Assembly (NCBI GenBank): GCA_022578605.1
Contig: MU394089.1
Coordinates: 124,001 to 188,000, forward strand
From: Camillea tinctor
Lineage: Eukaryota > Ascomycota > Sordariomycetes > Xylariales > Xylariaceae
Length of the DNA stretch: 64,000 nucleotides
Direction of reading: 5' to 3'
Below the pieces are notes generated by a model, which saw only the letters and a list, made by a program, of their open reading frames with translations, did no database searches and was not told the origin of the DNA. Of the stretch, positions 34,494 through 46,979 are shown one piece after another; the first letter of the stretch is position 1; every line of letters starts with the position of its first letter. The position numbers and the translations under genes were made by a program.

Positions 34494-34542
34494 GGTGAGT
34501 GTGTGTGTGAGTGTGAGTGTGAGCGTATGTATGTGTGTGTGC
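34494..34542. repeat. GT/GAGTGT microsatellite
   Basis: GT dinucleotide array with GAGT interruptions and a short ATGT part. It directly follows a GGTAAGT splice-donor word at about 34479. Confidence 0.75.
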
Positions 34543-36077
34543 AATACCTACATAATCGAGCTTACTGGATCCCCGCCGTAGCCCTCCCCCCGGTCGCTAG
34601 CAATCTCGTGAACCGATTTTTTTCTTATGTCCTGCCACCCATGCTCTTTCAACCCAGTTTAGACCTTTCCCTTCTTGCTCTTCATCGGCGGATGTGCCCA
34701 ACGCTTTTCTAGAAAATAGCGGGCCTCTACCTAGCAAAGCCGTCGGAGGATTTCCTAACTAATCAGGACACCCTGTTGGGGGCCAGGGCCAGCATTGGAT
34801 AGAAGAGCGGCCGTGGAGGGGCCCTGAACGGGGCCATCTTGAATGGCTCTCTCTACCTTGGCCTTGTCGATAGCCACCCCCGTGCCTCCATATGATCCAT
34901 GCCCTTTCCCTACCTGCCTACTCCGTCTGCCCCCTCCTACCACATGCTTCTCTTCCTCTGACTGAATGCCTTGCCGTCATTCTCACAGTGGCCAGGCCGC
35001 CGCGAGAGGTTGCGCCAGGGTACTGTACCGTATGTACTTGTTACTTTAGTCCCTGTCAGTAAGAATCGGCAGACGAAGAAGGTTATTACTGGGGCGGTCT
35101 GCCGTGGATATAGTACTACTTTGTACTTAACTCGTTACTCGCGTTGAGCTTTCACTTCTCTCTCTCTCTCTCCTCTGCCTCTTCTCTTGAAAGTAGTTTC
35201 ATCGTGTCTGCTTGGTTGTCTGGTAACGATAGTGTGTTATTATTATCTACAATAAAAATAGAGGAGAGGGAAAAGATTGGGGGCATAAAAACGAATCTAA
35301 TTCAACTTACTATCTCTGTCGTTCCAAAAACTATAACGGCGCTTCAGAGGGCTAACAGAACATCCATTATCGACGGGGTTAATGTACTAGCCATATCAAC
35401 AAGTCCCGGCACGCCACCCCCCAGCAGATCGCCATTCCCTCCGTCTCCTTCCCAGTACGGCTGCATACACTGTATTCTCGGGCATGCAGATGTACTAAAA
35501 GTCTGTACCCAGTCCCCCAAGTTGCCTCTGCTCTCACTGTTCCCTGAACCTGAACCTGGACCTCATTTGCTTGGCCTTAGACCCATCGACCATTAAGGTG
35601 CCTCCAGGGTAGTGTGGGTACTTGTTCTCTCTGCGCAACACTACCCCCATCCCAAGGCAACATCTACCGTTATTCCCATCCATCTCATAATACAAGTACA
35701 CTTCAGTCTGCAACCTTAAGCTTACCTTTTCCAACGTCTACTCTATTTTTGATATCTCGGCGGCCCTTGCATGATTTCCCCTTTTTCATTTCCCATCAAA
35801 GGCGAATAGTCGAGAGAGACGCAAAGAGAAAAGGGATAGTTTATACTGAGTACGGTTGTGCTTCTGATGCTTGGTCAGCATTACTCAGTTATAATCAGTT
35901 GATTTTGGTCCATAGAGCGGGAGAGGATCAAAGTGTTTTAAAAAGGAAAACGAAGTAGAAAAAGAAAGGACAAAGATTGAAAAGAGGAAAAGTTCGACAT
36001 CGAAAATCGAATCTTCACTGGCGGTGGCGCGCGAAGAAAAGGTCTTTGGGGAAGAACAGACTGGGAGATATGCTCCC

Positions 36078-38413
36078 ATGTCAACCACGACGACTCTAAC
36101 GGCGACCATGGCAGAGTTGAAGTCGGAGCCAGCGCACAGTAGTCTATGGTCGAACTATGGCGGTGCTCCAGTGCCCCTTTCAACTCGATACCCCAACACC
36201 ATGGACTCAGGCCTCTCACACCCCTCTACGACATCTTCACAGCATCCAGGACGGCCTCGGAGCAGCCATCCAACCATCGATCACCCTTACCCCTACCCAC
36301 GATATTCCCAGGAAGAGCCCGATACTTTCGACAGATATCCGCAGCCATCTTTAACACAGCATCACAGCTATCCGAATCTCAAGAGACCGCACCAGCCTGG
36401 TGGCGAGCAGCAGCCCCAGCACCCGCCGTACCAGGAGATTGTCCAGGACCTGCGCGACGACGGGTCTAAACTGACGGTTAACCATGACCACAAGCTTCTC
36501 TCCTTCCGGAGGATCCAGGACAAGCACACCATCGTCGACCAGCATGGGCGCATGCAGCAGCTCGAGCTGTCCGCCCAGCTGCATGGCATGTTCTTTTTAT
36601 CCGAGATGCCCTCGAGCGCGAGCGACGGCACGATGTTGCAACCGGAGTTGACGTGCTACCGGCGTAACTTATTCCAGATCAGCGGCTCGCTGATCACACC
36701 GCGGGGTCAACTTTCAGTGATCCTGGCCGAGACAGGCGAGACGGTGCCTGTAAGCAGCACCGAAGTCACTATTTCAGCGATCGAGTCCGTAGATGGGCAT
36801 CCCGTGCGACTAATCGTCATCCCTTGGAAGACGCCGCCACCAAATTCACCCGAGTTGCCGCAGACGCCTGATCAGGAGCCGCCTTCGCTACCCCTTATCC
36901 CGTTCCCAGATGACGGCCAGGAGGTAGAAGGCGAGTATGCCGTATACCCTATTGGGTGGCGGCGTCTGCAATTTAGAATGTAGGTTTATGATGATTACCC
37001 ACCCATTTCTAACTTGAAACCCCGAAAAAAGAATGTGAAGGGGCAGTTTATTATAACATAGTACTGAAACGTTTGAATAACAGAGCAACGGCCAACAACG
37101 GCAGGCGCAAAGAGCTTCAGCAGCATTTTGTTTTGCACCTGAAGGTGATGGGAACGTTAGCAAACGGCAGCAAGGTAGTCATGACGGAATCAACGACAGC
37201 ACCCATAGTGGTCCGAGGCAGAAGCCCCCGAAACTTCCAGGCCAGGAAGGAAATTCCCCTATTGGGATCGAGCGCTGGCTCCAGAGGGCAAGCTCTCGTC
37301 GAGACCGGGCTTGGGATCGTAGCAGGATCTCTTCCGGTGAAGCCACAGGATCCGAAGCTGCGGGGCTTGAATCTCGAGTTGCCTAGGACGGCATTCACTT
37401 TCAACGCATCGAAGCTGCCTGGGAGTCCCATGACGATGAGATCCAAGTAGGTTTTCCCCTTGTCCATTTAACCGCATGCGTCCACGTGGACAGTTCTTCG
37501 CCGCCGACCAAGCTTGCAAAGAAACGGGAACGCGGGATACTAGGCCTTGGCCGAATGCGAAGTCGAAGCTGACAAAATAACCAGTTCTTACCCCAGCTGG
37601 AATCCACCGAGCCAGCTACCCATGACGGGAATGCCATCATCAGCAACGGCTAGCTATCCGCCATCGAGTATTCCGGCTGACTCATACCCGAAGATGCCGC
37701 TCTCGGGGTCATCGAGCTACACGCAGGAGCCTCAGGAGATGCCTATGCAGACATCGATGCCATCTGTACAACTATCCCTAGCAGCATCGGAGCAGCATCC
37801 TCCACCGATCCGAACGCAGTATGCGTACGTGCCTGGAACATCAGCACCTCCACAGCTTTCAGTTTCTACCACGACCGATCACAATAACCTCAGTGTACCG
37901 CGATACGTAGACTCGAATCCGAGACCATCCAAGAGCCCACGCCATGGAAGCCACCAGTCAGTGCCGAGCACGAGCTCAATATCCAACACGGACGCCACCT
38001 CCGAGTACCGATACGGTCCGCCTTCAGCGACGACTAGCACGTACATGCCCGTCGGCGGTAGCAATTCCGCTAGTAGTGGCGGTGGTGCTGGCGGTGGTAG
38101 CGGTGAGATCAACTCCGCTTCGACCTACGGCAGTAGCGAGAACACCTCCGGTGGTGCTCCTTCGTCTGCCCATGCGAGCCAGCAACATCCCCCACGCGAT
38201 TACTACCCGCCTACCACATCATGGACGACGACTGCGGGTGAACAGAGCACCGTACACGCATACCATAATGGTAGTGCGGGCGAGAATCGACCCTATGCAT
38301 TCAATGATCAGTATAAGTCTGGCCACTCGTTGCCTCAAAGCAAGAGTGAACACCCACCAGCTCCGGGGAGCTATGCCTCGACTTTGAACCACTATTCGTG
38401 GAGCCCGACGTGA
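36078..38413 (+). CDS. NDT80/PhoG-family transcription factor (NdtA/FSD-1-like)
   Basis: Sequence-specific regulator with the Ig-fold (p53-like) NDT80 DNA-binding domain. Three exons, 36078-36979, 37084-37446 and 37585-38413 (introns of 104 and 138 bp, both GTAGGT donors; the second has CTGAC before CCAG), give 697 aa. The N terminus is Ser/Pro/His-rich and disordered. The NDT80 domain runs from about residue 135 to 430: ELTCYRRNLFQISGS, then AVYPIGWRRLQFR joined by splicing to IATANNGRRKELQQHF, then VVRGRSPRNFQARKEIPLLG. The C-terminal 275 residues are Ser/Tyr/Pro/Gly-rich. Start 36078 is the first ATG in frame; the next is 36108. Sordariomycetes have several NDT80 paralogues governing sexual development, programmed death and secreted proteases. 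The CYRRNLFQISGS wording looks more like NdtA/FSD-1 than VIB-1/XprG, but I cannot settle which paralogue. It is preceded by an unusually long gene-free region. Confidence 0.87.
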
Positions 38414-40948
38414 GAAAAAGGACACGATTGAGCAGCCCTAGATCATCTAAAAGGGGGTCTATATTGACCATGATGAAGCAAAGAAAAAAAAAACCAGCTA
38501 GGAAAAAAAAAACAAGGGGGAAAAGGTTTCCCAGTCCCTATTCTTTCTTTTTTTAATCGCGACATGGGAATTGGGGAACCATGCGCCAACCCGGACTTGA
38601 GAATTATGATTTCTCTCGTTCGGTACCTCTATCACCTGTACAACTAATTTAATGAATGTGTTCAATATCTCTATTTCTTATCCTGAAAATACTTCTGGGA
38701 GGAGTTTAAAAAAACAACCAAAGAAAAAAAAGAAAAAAAAAAAGATCAAGAAAAGAAAGGGACGATGTAGCTGACCTTTCTTTTTTTATGTATTGCGCAA
38801 AGGAAACTCACCGATGGATCAGTCATCATCTTGGGCTACACACGAGGGAAAGATGCTCGGCTATGGTATACGGAGGAGTTTATTTCTCAACAGAAAACGG
38901 ATGGATCAGGTGGCCGTATGGATGGATTGCTGGAAGGATCGGACCCGTGTAACGCTGAAGAAACTTGTCGGAGGCGCGCCATCGTTTTTTTCGAACCGTG
39001 TTGGGTGTTGTTGGAGTTTCCCATACCACATTTACTTGTCTTTCACTCGTCTTTGATCCCCTTCCTTCGAGCACGGCCGTGGGTGGATCCATTCCACGTA
39101 CAGCAGGCAGGTAGTCAGGCATTCAAGCAAGCGTACAAGCAGGCAAAATCAGACGGGTCTGGCATTGATATATCCGGAGTTTGGTTTTGTCAGCTGCTGT
39201 TGTCGTCGTTCCTCGAGTTGCAATCTTTTTCTTTTTTCTTTTTTCTGTTGTTATTCATTCGATATCCCCATACCGTATCATGCCATCATTGCGTTATATT
39301 ATCAGGATTTCGGATCGTGTTTGTCTTATCATGAGTGTTCTATTTCTGTTACCTTCAATTCCGCATTCGTGATGTTGCCTGTGTGAATTATTGGTGTGAT
39401 AGTTGCGCTCATACGCGACCGGTAAGTTGGGTGAGTATGGGTAAACGAGGAATCAATGGCTATGTATCCAAGGGAGGGAGGGAAAAGTAGTCATCGTTTT
39501 TCCAGGTCACAATATGTTTTATGTGACCTTCTTTTCCCTTGCCCTTAGCCAGCTGGTTAAAGCGGATTGGTCCAGGACCAGGAACCAGGAACCAGTTTGG
39601 TTACGTCAGGCAATTTATGCTAGGAAGGACTGGTTGTGTTCCTGTTTAACGGGTGTATTTAACTTAGCTAGCTCCAATCGTGGAGAGGCTGGAGTTCTGT
39701 ACAGTATGACATAAATAGACAAGTCCTGGAGTAAGTATTCGAGGGGGAAGGAGGGGGATGGGCCTTTTAAATATAATGTATGGGCAGAAATTGGAAGAGA
39801 AGGGAGTGTGTTGAGCATATCCCTTACTTCTTATACGTAGGTATAGAAAACGTTGAGAGAACCTGGGGTGTGTCAAGTCTACTATTCCCTGGTTATTATG
39901 CAGCTGCCAGGACTTGGTTGCACTATCATTGACAGCGCCACGAAGACATTTTTCGCCCTGTAGGAACAGGCCACACACATATGGTAGCATTATAAGTGCT
40001 ATGCGGCCCGCTATTTGCAACTACGAGCTCCGAATTGACCGGTCTCTAGCGAGAAAAGAGGATGTCTTGCCGCCACCGATCGATCCGCAGAGATGAGAAG
40101 CATGGCACAACAGCTTCCCCCAGCCCAGAGGTCAGGCGGTCAAACACAGCTCCACCAAGACCTTTTGGGACTGGATCATCTATTCTAGTACCACGGCCAG
40201 CTGGCATATAGATTAGTGAGATCTGTGAGATTTAAACAGATTCTCGTATGCACGGTTTATTCCGTCATCGGGCTTCATGATTGGGCGGCAGAAGATCATC
40301 TTCACCAGTGTCACGGCTTCAAGGCTTCAAGGCTTCACCTTCTCTGGGGCCGGTACATATGTAGCTTGCTTTCTTGTTGTAGCACGGCCACTTGGCAGCG
40401 TCAGATGCTGCTTGTTGCCGGTCTTAATACGAGATGGCACTGCTGCAGGGTGCTGTATAGGAAGAATGGTGCAAACGGAGTACCTGAGATAGGATGTTTG
40501 GAGGCGGATGTGTTTGGATGTGGTGTAAGTGTGAGTATATGTAGGAAGACAGATCGGGTTCTCTTGGGGGCCGTTTCCAAGATGTTGGGTCTTTGGTGCG
40601 ACGCTTGGACCAATGCACGATAAGCCTAAATCGACATCGATTCGTTATCGGGAAACGCTAGACCCACTTCCAAGTACCGTTTGGCTCTTATCCTATCCTA
40701 TCAGCCTATCCACCAAGCTCTTACCAGTTCAATGCATCTAACCTAACCTAGTTGTAAGCACTACTTCTTCTTTCTATTAATTACATGTACATACAACAAA
40801 TACAACAACACATCAATCTACCAATCTATAAATTAATAAATCTCTACTTACCTACAGAAACCCACCTATTGGCCTTTCTCATAATCTACCCGCGGAACTA
40901 ACCGCTCACATATCTGCGCACAAAACACACGTGTACGCCGCTCACGTC
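38414..40948. other. Intergenic, no gene seen
   Basis: The first 400 bases are A-rich and T-rich runs, plausibly the 3' UTR of the NDT80-like gene. Short frames at 38793-39400 look non-coding. Small repeats: GGCTTCAA x3 near 40315-40337 and GGGA runs near 39470 and 39741. The last 200 bases are the promoter of the DUF2011 gene. Confidence 0.5.
40315..40337. repeat. GGCTTCAA x3 tandem repeat
   Basis: Almost three perfect 8-base units in intergenic DNA. Confidence 0.75.
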
Positions 40949-41842
40949 ATGTTCGAAATCCCGGATGCTAAACGGTATGAAAAGAGTCCGATACATTATT
41001 ATTATCTACTTCTGGAATTGTGAGATTAACTTGAGAGTTATGAAAGAGTCCGTCGAGAGGATCTGTATGGGTCTGCTTCCGACGAGGAGGATGACCATGA
41101 CGATCAATTGGAATCGGCTGCGCAGGAGAAGCTGCATGCACGCCTATCCGGACTCTTGAGTTTTAGCTTCGTAGAGGACGAGTCCGGGCAAAAGGACCAG
41201 CCTACAGATAAGCCACTGGACGGGGCCATAGTTGAAGGCACTGGAACCGAGGCTATTGAGGAGGCTGGCGAAGAAGCATTCGTATTCAGACTCTTCCGAG
41301 ACGAAGAACCATCGCACACGGTTGTGCTTACTAAAGACGACGAGCTAGTAGGACAGGGAGGCGACGGGGGTTTAGTTGTACCCAAGCGTCCCCAGTCCTA
41401 TTACTTTGCAGATGATCCGTCACCAGAGATTGCTATGAGATTCCGAATGGCAGCCGTTAGTGCAGATTATTTGCTTAAGGATGCAAGGAGGAACCGATGG
41501 GGTCTAGAAAAACCTTGGAAAGTGACATCCATCACCATCTCTACAAGGAAAGAAGGACCTATCGGAGGTTCTGAGAGTCAAGCCGCAGAAAAGAAGCGAA
41601 AACGGCCGGGGAAAAAGCGGAGAATAATATTGCGAGTCCGGGAGAAGGCTAAGCAGGAACGCGAGGAGGCAGAAAAGAAGCACTCTACAGAGAAGGAGCA
41701 ACACCTGAAAGACAAAAAGAAGAGACTGAACAGGGAAAAGAAACTCAAACGTAGAGCCAAGGCAAGGGAGGCAAAACAAACAACAGGCGGCGATGGATTG
41801 GCGGAGAACAGCAGCAGGGCAAGTAGCCCCGGGAGTGGTTAG
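40949..41842 (+). CDS. DUF2011 family protein (fungal, unknown function)
   Basis: Two exons, 40949-40974 and 41047-41842, with a 72-bp intron, give 273 aa. The tiny first exon encodes MFEIPDAK and part of an Arg codon; the join reads KRVRREDLYGSASDEE, which matches the usual start of this family. The protein has an acidic N-terminal third, a conserved centre (FVFRLFRDEE, then YYFADDPSPE and WGLEKPWKV), and a strongly basic, Lys/Arg/Glu-rich C-terminal coil (KKRKRPGKKRR and further). The composition suggests a nuclear or nucleolar protein, but no biochemical role is known to me. It is followed after 856 bp by the STRIPAK gene on the same strand. Confidence 0.8.
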
Positions 41843-42698
41843 AAAGCAACACTCAAGCCTGTCAGTTATGCAATAATTATCGATACCCCCCTCGCCCTCT
41901 CCTTCCCCATTTCTATTGTCAGACCCATATGCCAGGATTTTATTTCCGAAGTATAACTAGACGGTATCACGACATAGGTAGCTGATCACCGAGATGTGTG
42001 TGTGTATGTAGGTATGTATTGATATGCATGTTTACCTCTTTATTTGTGATACGACAACATTCTATTTAGGTATGATTTATAAAGCTCAAGTAATAGAGAG
42101 GGAAAGGAATTCTTACACGAACATTATCTCTTAGATTAATCTAGCTGAATGGTATAACCTACATGTATTGATTGACTTAGGCTGTTGACCTACTAGGTTA
42201 AGGTTAGAGCTCTCCTTTTTCGATTGCTGTGGCACAGTTTTGATGTGTGGCTGACTAGATTCTCTAGCTTACCTAACTACACATAACCCCTCCCCCGGTC
42301 TTATAATAGAATAGGGGCCAGTGCTTAGCTTATGTACCTAGGTACACCAAGAGAGCTTAAGCTACATTACCACTAAAACTGCATCCCACTTCGTCGCGCG
42401 TCCCGCCAACGACTCTTTCTCTCTCTTCCACCGCGCCCCATTGTAACCCAATATATTGGACTTTCACTTTACTACCAACAAAGCTCCCGATTTCCAACTT
42501 AACTGGGCTAGCAGCTTCCATAACCTAATATCTGTGCTTTAGTTCCACCCTAGCCTTTCTCACCTTGATTTCACAGACAGGTCTTAGGTGTTGAGACGTG
42601 CATGCATCGCCTCCATCTGCTATCATATACCCTCGCCCCTCACTATGAACCCTTAACCAGAGAAATCCTACAACCCCCTCCCCCCCAAGTGAGGTAAT
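41843..42698. other. Intergenic and promoter region
   Basis: About 850 bases with a short TGTG/TATG run near 41996-42020, one TACCTAGGTA palindrome near 42338 and a C/T-rich leader before the next gene. No gene seen. Confidence 0.5.
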
Positions 42699-45600
42699 AT
42701 GAGTTCCTTGTGGTCATCCAGAGCCGCCAATGACAGTGCCGATGGTGCCAACGGTGCCAAGGGCCCTGTAGACGTGGCAGATACCGGAGTAGCTGATGTT
42801 GGACCTGGAACAACGGGAACAGCTAGACCAACCGCCAGCCAGCCAGTCGCAAGACCCCCATTGCAACGGAACCAAATCCAACCAGCTCTCCAACAAGCTC
42901 CTCCAGCACAACCACCACCGCCGCCGAACAATCAACCGCCCGACTCCCTCTCGCTAGCCCAGCTCAGGCGCATAGTCAACGAGTTCCCTCGTACCGAGAC
43001 CATCGCATATGATTTTGAGTATACCGACACCGGTTCACACCCCGAAGAAATCGACGAGTGGTTCAGTTATGAGTTCTGGCAATGGGTTCGCCTGAACAAG
43101 GCCCAAAGTGCCTATGAATGGCAATGGGAGCACGACCTAGCTGCCAACGAACGTGAATTGAGGTGGGATGAAGCTGGCGACGACATTCGAACCCATTTCG
43201 TCCGGCAAGCACTGGACAACCTTCAATCTGAAGATTTCTCCACACGATCAGGTGCACTGGGAAGATTGGTTTACCTTGTGCTTGGGCGATGGACAGACAC
43301 GGCTGGTTATCCCCGTGGTGATATTGCCGGCGCTCGTCACGTTGCGACGCCCACCCAACTTGCTGCTATGAAGGCAGCGGTGAAGCAAATCGCTGAATTA
43401 GGAGGGGTTCGTATTATATGGAAATATTTATGTAGTGCTTGTGAAGCATTGTGGTAAGCTATTCACCGGCTCTCCTCCTGTGTCCTATATCCTCCACAAC
43501 TACTTACCGCCGAGTAGGGTAGATGAACCGATCAGACCGCCACCCGGTGGCGGTCTCCAGGAGGTTCAAGAAGAACTTATGAATTTAATGACCATTATGT
43601 ACATTTTTATACAGGAAGTCTTGAACGACAGAGAGGGACTGGCCTCGGTGCGCCAGCAACTTTGTAAGCACTTTATCCTGACTCTATATTCACCTTGCTT
43701 TGCACTAAACTTGTCTGCCAGTGGACTTAGACCCCGACCTCCCATCATTCATGCTTGCAACATCAGCCAAACTACGATGGCAGGAAGGAAACTTGGTCCC
43801 AATATTACAGGTCAGCTTCCTTCGCATATCTCCCTATTGCACACTACTTCTAACTTCTTTGGCTTTGTGATAGACCCTTTTGCTGTTATGGAAGTCTATA
43901 CTGCTGGTATTCGGTGGAACTGCAGAGATTGAGGAAACCAAGAAGGCTCTCAGGGAGACGGCTGAAGACGACAAGGATAAAGACGTAATCACCGCCTCAC
44001 CATTGGACTACCATATTTTCCGACAAGAGATTACGTCTAAATACCCAGCCTATGTCCCCCCTCAACCCGTGATCCCCCTGGAAGCAGATAATATCTCTCT
44101 ATTACCCCAACTCCCTAACCATCCCACCAGGAATAACGGATCGAATGGTATTATACCTGCTCCTCCAGGATCGCAAAGTGGAGGGGCATCGATCTTGCAC
44201 CAGCCTGTCCACATTGCTACTCCAGCCCCGTCACCCCCACCATCCCCTGCTGCTGGTGGAAAGGGTGGTAAAAAACAGAACTACCAGACGAATCAAAACT
44301 TCCCGTTTATGTACCCGCCTCTAGATGCTACCAGCAATAGTGCGGGCGGGAAAGGTGGTGCCGGTCTCCAAGAACTTCTTGTCGGTAGGAAATGGGAAGG
44401 CAGTGATGTACCCGCGTCCATCCTCGAAGCTGGTGAATTGTTCTCAAAACGAGTCAGGATGACTCGGGCTACTAGGCAGTTATGGGAGGAAAGAGAAAAA
44501 TTCCAGAAGTTTGAGAGAGGATGGGATCCATCTGACGACGACATTGAAGAGTTGGACTTGGATGCCTTGTCCATCGATGATAATGTTGACGATGAAAAGC
44601 TTCTCGAGACAATCGAAAAGAGGCGAAGGAAAGCTCAGGGAGTTGAGATCGATTATGGCCCGAATGAAGGTGTTGATAAGGAAATAAAGCGGAGGCTTGA
44701 GGCTGTAGAGAAATTCTATGTAAGTGATTATCATATGAGCCTACCTATATTGAGACTGCTGCTCACGTTCCCACAGAAAGCTTCCTTGCCACAGTTGCAA
44801 TCTTTAGTCATAGTTCTTATGAAAGGCATACTCGGGCTCGTTACTGCCTGCATCGCCCTTCCAGCCAACGGCCAACAACATCCTGGAATGGCGGGTGGTA
44901 GTAACTCACGTGCCGGTAATGGACCTGCTCTAAATAGGTCCCACGATAGTTCTCTTGGAATGACGAGCTCGACAAACCCAGACGGTATGGATCCATCTCT
45001 AGAGGAACTAGATGCAGCCAGGGCTAGAGAGATAGAATCGAAAGCTGCTACTGGCATCATTCTCCTCCTTTTGAAGTGGCTGAAGATATCTCGTAAGTGC
45101 AATAATCCCAATCTTTTAATGTACATCACTAACGTAGGCGCTTTAGATGTCCTGAAATTCGAGTATTTGGCGCAACTCCTGCTGGATTCCAACTACCTTC
45201 CCTTGGTCCTTAAGCTATTTGCCCACCAAGACATTCAACAAGTAGTTGATAGCAAGACAGACCGCTTGGAACACAGGTAAGATGCCGCTGCTGAAAATAC
45301 ACCGTATTGGCTTTCCCTCACCGTTTCTAGCTTTTTCCACTTCTGTAATAATCGTGCCCATCCTTCCGAGAAGGGCTTCGCAGAGCCAACAGAGATCGAT
45401 GGCCCAGAGGACGACAGTGAAGACGAAGCTGCACCACCGCCTATCAAGCTCCAACGACCACTGACAGGCGCTACGGAAACATTAACTGAGATTAGCGATA
45501 ATGAGACGACAGAGGACCAAGAACCTTCACGCCCCGAAGTTGATGAGTTAGGTTATCCCATAAACCCGCTTCCGAAGGAACCCATCACCGACTTTTCCCG

Positions 45601-46126
45601 CCGTAATTTCTTTGCGCTCATCAACTACCTACGTATCATGCAGAAAATCTGCAAAAACAAGGCACATCGGAATCTGTTACTAGTGCAGTACAAATCATCC
45701 AACATTATACGGAAGTCGCTCAAGATACCCCAAAACGAACTGCGCCTCTACACGCTGAAGTTATTCAAGAACCAAGTACCGTACTGCGGCCGCAAGTGGC
45801 GGCAGAGCAACATGCGCGTGATTACAGCTGTGTATCTGCACTGCCGCCCGGAGCTGCGAGACGAGTGGCTGGCGGGCAGCGACGTGGACGCCGAAGTCGA
45901 AGAGGCGCTGCCGCTCGAGCAGGCGCTCCGAAGCCTGACGCATTGGTTCAACGTCCGGCGCTACCCAGACCAGATGGCGCCGGAGATCAGAGATGCGCTG
46001 CAGGACCAGCAGGACTTCTTCAAGCGCGAAATCGACAAGCTAGAGGTATGGGGCGATGTCGGCCAGCTAGACGGTGCTAACGGCGAGTGGGAGCATCCAG
46101 GTGTTGCCGCTGCCCCTTGGGGTTGA
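42699..46126 (+). CDS. ham-2: STRIPAK subunit of the Far11/STRIP family (HAM-2/PRO22)
   Basis: Scaffold subunit of the STRIPAK phosphatase-kinase complex, at the ER/nuclear envelope in yeast; in Neurospora and Sordaria the homologues are needed for hyphal fusion and fruiting-body formation. Seven exons: 42699-43453, 43518-43663, 43722-43810, 43874-44719, 44777-45092, 45147-45276, 45331-46126 (3078 nt, 1025 aa). A Pro/Gln-rich leader precedes the N1221 domain (ETIAYDFEYTDTGSHPEEID, then FMLATSAKLRW); the C-terminal DUF3402-type domain contains HVLKFEYLAQLLLDSNY and KLFAHQDIQQVVDSKTDR and ends near NFFALINYLRIMQKICKNK and the RYPDQMAPEIRDAL region. Introns 44720-44776 (57 bp) and 45093-45146 (54 bp) are in frame and stop-free, so a frame-only reading would keep them; splicing restores EKFYKASLPQLQSL and KISHVLKFEY. 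Confidence 0.92.
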
Positions 46127-46979
46127 TTGCTGCTAGGATATACAAAGTACCACCATCCTAGACGACTAGAGTAATGGGCCCGAGATAACAGAATAGTCTA
46201 CCCGACGAGTAAAGTTTGCGCCACCTTACGGTTTTCGCTCACAGTGGTCTGGTATGTTCTAAGCATAGCAAGCAATAAGACTAATTGGACCGGTAGCCTG
46301 GTAATCAATCAATCACCTATATTCAGTTCTAGACCCGAAGGCTCTTAAGAGGCAGTGTTTACCGCATTAGTCGTGCTTACGTAATAAAGTACAATTCCAG
46401 GACTGTTCTTAATTGGTCTTGTTTTATGTTCACAATACGATGTGGTTTTGCCATTGATGATCACCAGCACACGAGCACCACTCTGAAGTCCCCCAGCGGA
46501 CTATTACCAGGAAACCAGATAATAAAACACCAGTATTCAATTAGTGTTCTTTTTTTTTTTTCGGTTTTATAGTCTTAGAGTTACATGGCGAGGGAGTAAA
46601 CGGGGGTTTTCCTGTAATTCCAACCTAGTGTAAGTATATACCTTAGGTAGGTTAGGTTGGTTAAGTCGTGATGAAATGCTATTAACTCGTAAAAGCCGGG
46701 CTTTTTGTTTTTTTTTTGTTCTTGACTCTTATCCATTGTCTTCGTTCTCATCTAAAATAAATGTACAGCATGCGTATAGCATGGGTTTCTACCCCGATCT
46801 AACTTGTTATAGAGGGGTATCATATCCGTGTCTGCGCAACGGTGACCTTGACTCCCCTCCCCCCCCTTTTCTCTCTTTCTTTCTCCTATCACCCTTAAAC
46901 ACCTATTTATTCCTTTTTCTAAAATGGGGGTTTTTTTTTGCTAAAACTTATATACATTTTTTTTCATAGTTCCCTCTGC
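46127..46979. other. Convergent 3' intergenic region
   Basis: About 850 bases between the 3' ends of the STRIPAK and FCP1-like genes, with T-runs (about 46550, 46710, 46930) and a C-run near 46860. The 97-codon frame at 46676-46969 is homopolymer-driven and not credible. Confidence 0.5.

Larger units (their letters stand above)
23286..36077. other. 12.8-kb gene-free, repeat-rich region upstream of the NDT80-like gene
   Basis: Many short open frames are present but none has family resemblance, sustained length or a consistent splice model; the longest (27097-27702 minus, 201 codons) reads through a TATG microsatellite. The plus strand has pyrimidine-rich tracts (24170-24200, 25875-25925, 26340-26390, 35155-35190), purine tracts, four TATG/GT microsatellites and G-runs. 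Good splice-donor words (AAGGTAAGTCC at about 24229, GGTAAGT at about 34479) are compatible with a long, intron-containing 5' leader of the downstream regulator or with a non-coding transcript. Nothing else is recognised. Confidence 0.55.

Noticed and set aside
35144..35596. 150-codon open frame on the plus strand
   Set aside because: Starts in a CT repeat, non-ATG start, low-complexity Ser/Pro content.
36078..38413. Calling the NDT80-family gene VIB-1/XprG
   Set aside because: The wording around CYRRNLFQISGS looks closer to NdtA/FSD-1-type paralogues, and the paralogue cannot be fixed without a phylogeny.
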